The notes beneath the pieces were generated by a model, which saw only the letters and a list, made by a program, of their open reading frames with translations, did not search any database and was not told where the DNA came from. A DNA stretch of 64,000 nucleotides from Helicobacteraceae bacterium (GTDB taxonomy: Bacteria; Campylobacterota; Campylobacteria; Campylobacterales; Sulfurimonadaceae): contig WTBY01000015.1 of assembly GCA_013138865.1 (NCBI GenBank), positions 24,180-88,179 of the forward strand, given 5' to 3'. A program made the translations under genes and the position numbers. Below are positions 60,835 to 64,000 of this stretch, in pieces (within the stretch, counting starts at the first letter, position 1; every line of letters begins with the position of its first letter).

Positions 60835-62039
60835 ACACATTAGAATTGGCATTGAAAGCCGAACTCCCGTTAATAGCTATTACAACTACTGACACAATTA
60901 ACTTAGAACAGGTATTGAAGTATTTGGCTCCTAACGGGTTACAAGTAGAGATCACTACCAATCACCCCCAACCACCATTAAAACCTGCCATAGGTGCCTT
61001 TCCTTGTAAATACATGGTACTTAATGAGGTTCTTCACCCTATGGAAGCGTATTACCACTGGGCAACTGAAAATGAGAAGGTATTAATATTCGTTAATACA
61101 GATCCTAATGACCTAGGAAACCTAGTATTTGATGGAGGTAATCTCCCCACACCAGAACCAATGGTGGCAGAACTATTGTCTCATGCATTTGACCCCGATA
61201 CGGTAGAGCAGATCATCCCCACATTAGGAGGATTAACTCTTAAAGATGTTGGGGAAGTGTGTAGATTAGCCATGACCTTATCAGGGGAGATAACTCCCCG
61301 AGCAATTATGTCTATCCGACAAATGTTTATGACTAAGTTAGTGGGTATTGAGCAAGTTAATACTGATACTCCATACTACAAACCAGATAGTGCCTTAGAA
61401 GCATGGGCAAGTTTAAATAAACATTACTTCTTGGGGGACACAGATCCTAGATTAGTACCTAGAGGGTTACTTGCCTATGGTAAGCCGGGGACGGGTAAAA
61501 CTGAAGGCGGTAAGTATTTAGCTAGAGAGTGGGATCTTCCCCTGTACAGATTAGATATTGCCGGCATGATGAATAAATGGTTAGGGGAAGCTGAAGGTAA
61601 TCTTAAGAAAGCATTAGCCCAAGCAGAACAAGAAGCGCCTTGCATACTTCTACTAGATGAAATAGAGAAACTGTTTAGTACTTCAGATAGTGAAGGTGGA
61701 GCCACTACCAGACTATTAGCCCAACTACTTTGGTGGATGCAGGAACATAGACATAAGATTATTTGTATTCTCACCACTAATGATAAAGACTCCTTACCCC
61801 CAGAATTATATCGGGCTGGTAGGGTAGATAAATCTTTACAATTCAATGGGTTAGCCCGTAAAGAGGGGTATAAATATATTAGCAGATTATTGGAAACCTT
61901 TGGGGATTTAGGAGAACCGACAATAGATCATATTCATGCAAGGGTTCTAACTTTATGGGATGGGAACCCTAAAAAGGTAATACCACAGGCTACAATATCA
62001 GCCACAGTATATGACGAAATAAAGGAGCTACATATTTGA
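60831..62039 (+). CDS. AAA+ ATPase
   Basis: A 402-residue protein. The N-terminal 190 residues are an unrecognised domain. The AAA+ module has Walker A GKPGTGKT (217-224), a pore-loop-like segment MMNKWLGEAEGN, Walker B ILLLDEIEKLF with Asp276 and Glu277, a sensor 1 TTND and an arginine-finger region RAGRVD. It is most like the FtsH/Cdc48 classical clade and lacks a protease domain. I infer a ring-shaped remodeller of protein complexes, perhaps in replication, given the initiator-like gene nearby. ATG 60831 overlaps the upstream stop; promoter P8 overlaps its last codons. Confidence 0.88.
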   Translation: MNTLELALKAELPLIAITTTDTINLEQVLKYLAPNGLQVEITTNHPQPPLKPAIGAFPCKYMVLNEVLHPMEAYYHWATENEKVLIFVNTDPNDLGNLVFDGGNLPTPEPMVAELLSHAFDPDTVEQIIPTLGGLTLKDVGEVCRLAMTLSGEITPRAIMSIRQMFMTKLVGIEQVNTDTPYYKPDSALEAWASLNKHYFLGDTDPRLVPRGLLAYGKPGTGKTEGGKYLAREWDLPLYRLDIAGMMNKWLGEAEGNLKKALAQAEQEAPCILLLDEIEKLFSTSDSEGGATTRLLAQLLWWMQEHRHKIICILTTNDKDSLPPELYRAGRVDKSLQFNGLARKEGYKYISRLLETFGDLGEPTIDHIHARVLTLWDGNPKKVIPQATISATVYDEIKELHI

Positions 62040-62064
62040 CAAACGATAAACACACTGGTACTAT
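62036..62064 (+). promoter_or_regulatory. Sigma70-type promoter P8
   Basis: TTGACA at 62036-62041, a 17-bp spacer and TACTAT at 62059-62064. The -35 box overlaps the stop codon of the ATPase gene. Confidence 0.8.
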
Positions 62065-62095
62065 GGTCTAGTAACATAAGCAATTCTCAAAATAT

Positions 62096-62108
62096 ACCCA
62101 AGGAGGGT
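62096..62108 (+). promoter_or_regulatory. CsrA-type start-site hairpin, box 6
   Basis: ACCC-AAGGA-GGGT. The loop changes C to A at the one position that is free in ANGGA, and the stem is unchanged. It precedes the ATG at 62116. Confidence 0.75.
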
Positions 62109-62115
62109 AATAATA

Positions 62116-62688
62116 ATGCAATTAGAAAACGCACAGATGGTCTCAGGTACCACAGGTAATCCTGACTATTTAGTAATTAGTACGTCACAAGGTTTATGCC
62201 TTTCAATTAAGCCAGTATTTGAACCTGCTCAAGGGGTGGTTGTTATTGGTGTAAGACTTAGAGCAATGGAGTATACAGATATTGAATCTAAAGTAGCCAC
62301 TATTGTAGCTAATAAAAATATTGGGAAGTATGCTTTAGAAGTATTCTCAGATATTCCCTTCAAGAAAGTACAGTCTAGTTATGCCTCAGTATTTATAGGT
62401 ACACCCCTACATATAACCAGTAAAGAAGAGTTTGTAGCCTTAGAAGATATTCTTAATGAAAAAAATCTACTAGGTGAACTCAAGGGTGTTTGGGGGGGGA
62501 TCTTGGATAAGAGTGATATTCCTTTAAACCATGACCTCAAAGATATAGAATCCTACATTACTGAGGCTATAGTAGACACCTTTAAAGGTGTATTACAGTC
62601 CTATGGTATTACCTCCGAAAAAAAACCTAGTAAGTCCAATCCTGCAAAAGTACTAGCGTTCCCTAGTAACGACAAAACAAAACATTAA
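62116..62688 (+). CDS. Hypothetical protein
   Basis: A 190-residue alpha/beta protein behind P8 and box 6, with a basic Lys/Ser-rich tail. It contains VVVIGVRLRAMEYTDIESKV. No family recognised. A strong terminator follows, so it forms a single-gene unit. Confidence 0.65.
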   Translation: MQLENAQMVSGTTGNPDYLVISTSQGLCLSIKPVFEPAQGVVVIGVRLRAMEYTDIESKVATIVANKNIGKYALEVFSDIPFKKVQSSYASVFIGTPLHITSKEEFVALEDILNEKNLLGELKGVWGGILDKSDIPLNHDLKDIESYITEAIVDTFKGVLQSYGITSEKKPSKSNPAKVLAFPSNDKTKH

Positions 62689-62701
62689 AAGTATTAACCA
62701 T

Positions 62702-62735
62702 ATAGGTTAAGAGTTTTTACTCTTAGCCTATTTTT
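62702..62735 (+). terminator. Intrinsic terminator
   Basis: A 13-bp stem with one G-U pair (ATAGGTTAAGAGT against ACTCTTAGCCTAT), a TTTT loop and a T run. It separates the unit of P8 from the initiator-like gene. Confidence 0.9.
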
Positions 62736-62757
62736 ATCTCTGGTGGGAGTTGGAAGT

Positions 62758-63654
62758 ATGGGCGTTAAGCACCTTAAAGAATCTATGGCAGTTGAGCATG
62801 CAATGCCAAGTATCAAAGCAACATTAAATTGTTTGGCTATTCATGCCAACACTAAGTCTGAAACATGGGTATCTGTTAGAACTATTCGTAAAGAAACTAA
62901 CCTAAGTGATAGATCTATACGGTATGCCTTAAGAAGTTTAAAGGTACACGGCTTCCTTACTTCTGAAACTCGCAAAGGTAAGTATGGTGGGCAAACTTCC
63001 AACCTGTATAAATTATCAATATCTGCAGGTGAATATCGAGAGAAAATTAAAGATGTAAAACCTACCCCCCATGCAACCATTGCAGTCCCCCCCTGCAACC
63101 ATTGCATACCCCCCCTGCAACCATTGCAGTCCCATATATCTAAAGATATATTGAATAGTAATTCTAATAGTAATAACGAAGGAAATAATAATTTCCCAGA
63201 GGAGGAAGAAATGGATATACCAAAAGGTCAGAAGGCTAAGGATGTAATAGCCAAGTTTGCTAATGGTAAATCACCTACAGATTATAAAACCCCTTCTGTA
63301 GTTGGAAGAATGGAAAAGATCTGGAAGGAGAATAAAGAAGGCTTTACTAAAAGTTGGACAGGTAAAGAACGTGGTCAGGTTAAGCATTTTATTAATGCAG
63401 TCGGTTCCAACCAAGCAGAGAAGGTGTTTACTAAGATATTATCTTCATGGGTAGCATTTGCTGGGAAGGTAAAGCAGCTTAAGGCTATTAAAACAGTACC
63501 TCCGGTACCAGACTTAGGGTTTATGTTAAAGTACGCTGAAATAGCCGTTAATTTGGATATTAAGAAAGTGGTGGAAGGTACGTCTAAGCAACCGAGTAGT
63601 ATTGGTAAACCTAAGCACTTAAGTGCAAAGATGCCAAAGGGGATGATTAAATGA
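62758..63654 (+). CDS. Winged-helix replication initiator-like protein
   Basis: A 298-residue protein. ATG 62758 has GGAG 8 bases upstream; an in-frame GTG at 62743 is an alternative. Residues 1-85 form a winged helix of the lambda O / DnaD N-domain kind: WVSVRTIRKETNLSDRSIRY, ALRSLKVHGFL and the wing GKYGGQTSNLYKL. A low-complexity linker follows, with the iteron array inside its gene at residues 105-123 and an Asn/Ser run after it. The C-terminal half is helical and charged. An origin inside the initiator gene is the lambda O arrangement. It overlaps the next gene by ATGA. Confidence 0.8.
   Translation: MGVKHLKESMAVEHAMPSIKATLNCLAIHANTKSETWVSVRTIRKETNLSDRSIRYALRSLKVHGFLTSETRKGKYGGQTSNLYKLSISAGEYREKIKDVKPTPHATIAVPPCNHCIPPLQPLQSHISKDILNSNSNSNNEGNNNFPEEEEMDIPKGQKAKDVIAKFANGKSPTDYKTPSVVGRMEKIWKENKEGFTKSWTGKERGQVKHFINAVGSNQAEKVFTKILSSWVAFAGKVKQLKAIKTVPPVPDLGFMLKYAEIAVNLDIKKVVEGTSKQPSSIGKPKHLSAKMPKGMIK
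63072..63128. repeat. Iteron array, probable replication origin
   Basis: Three copies of TGCAACCATTGCA at 63072, 63094 and 63116, exactly 22 bp apart and separated by C runs. Each copy is an inverted repeat TGCAA-CCA-TTGCA. Because 22 is not a multiple of 3, the copies are read in three different frames, so the DNA and not the protein is conserved. Confidence 0.85.
63134..63193. other. AT-rich tract next to the iterons
   Basis: About 60 bases of very AT-rich DNA directly after the third iteron, encoding an Asn/Ser-rich linker. It has the position and composition of a DNA-unwinding element. Confidence 0.6.
63615..63626. repeat. Recurrent palindrome, copy 9
   Basis: GCACTTAAGTGC near the 3' end of the initiator-like gene, read as Lys-His-Leu-Ser-Ala. 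Confidence 0.85.
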
Positions 63655-64000
63655 CAACATCATTAGCAGACAATGTATTAACTGACGAAGATACTAACGC
63701 AGTTAAATTCCATGCCAAAAAATATGCGAAGTATTATGAGCCGGGAATATTGGATATGGAGCATCATATTCGATTAGTAGAAAAGCTTAAGGACTTGTCC
63801 CGCAAAACCAATGTCCCAGAATATTTTGTGTATAAGACCCGAGTATCAGACTATTGTTCTGAGGCTGAGATAGATTATGTTCGTAAACTTAAAACATGGT
63901 CCGATAATGGGGTGGCAGGATTAGCCTTCACAGGATCAGTGGGGGGTGTCGAGGATAAGATGATGTCCATTGCTGGAGCCATTACTCGTAATATGATTAA
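63651..64000 (+). CDS. Partial protein, possible replication accessory factor
   Basis: The first 116 residues of a protein cut by the window edge. It starts at the ATG of an ATGA junction with the initiator-like gene. The visible part is helical and charged, with Tyr-rich KKYAKYYEPG and, near residue 93, FTGSVGGVEDKMMSIAGAI. The partner position next to an initiator suggests a helicase loader or similar, but no motif proves it. Confidence 0.6.
   Translation, partial: MTTSLADNVLTDEDTNAVKFHAKKYAKYYEPGILDMEHHIRLVEKLKDLSRKTNVPEYFVYKTRVSDYCSEAEIDYVRKLKTWSDNGVAGLAFTGSVGGVEDKMMSIAGAITRNMI

Noticed and set aside
1..64000. tRNA genes, CRISPR arrays, insertion sequences, integrase or attachment sites
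   Set aside because: No cloverleaf-like segments, regular spacer arrays, transposase or recombinase motifs were recognised on either strand by eye.

Overview
The window is one continuous, tightly packed stretch of a tailed double-stranded DNA phage. Every gene I could support is on the + strand; neighbours overlap by ATGA or TAATG junctions or lie a few bases apart. DNA is AT-leaning. The host is probably a gammaproteobacterium: there is a phage csrA whose product closely resembles gammaproteobacterial CsrA, and clear sigma70-type promoters. A marine host is only a guess. A tube, tape measure and G/GT chaperone without any sheath gene points to a siphovirus. No terminase, integrase or repressor is visible, so the window is part of a larger genome.

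Layout. (1) 1-6.8 kb: small early-type genes, mostly unknown, including csrA, a DUF551 protein, an N6-adenine methyltransferase, a BRCT protein, a DUF3268 protein and several zinc ribbons. (2) 6.9-14 kb: a PPDK-like phosphotransferase without the usual C-terminal barrel, a zinc-ribbon/winged-helix protein, a divergent CsrA-like protein, two Cys-x5-Arg phosphatases and two larger unknowns. (3) 14-16.4 kb: family A DNA polymerase. (4) 16.5-27.3 kb: head and connector (portal, MuF-GNAT fusion, XkdF-type protease, scaffold, capsid protein, connector, tail completion and terminator proteins, two tail tube paralogues). (5) 27.3-57.1 kb: tail chaperones with a -1 frameshift, tape measure, hub and tip, and a long array of receptor-binding or fibre-like proteins with internal duplications. 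(6) 57.2-59.9 kb: lysis (holin candidates, T7-lysozyme-like amidase, Rz/Rz1 spanins). (7) 59.9-64 kb: unknowns, an AAA+ ATPase, an initiator-like protein with an iteron array inside its gene, and the start of another gene.

The most interesting signals are regulatory. Eight near-identical TTGACA promoters lie only in the two flanking non-structural regions. Six genes there carry the same start-site element, ACCC-ACGGA-GGGT: a small hairpin whose loop is a CsrA motif overlapping the Shine-Dalgarno sequence. With a phage csrA and a second CsrA-like gene nearby, this suggests a phage-encoded post-transcriptional regulon. Separately, a perfect palindrome (core GCACTTAAGTGC) recurs nine times across the whole window, and three 22-bp iterons followed by AT-rich DNA mark a likely replication origin.
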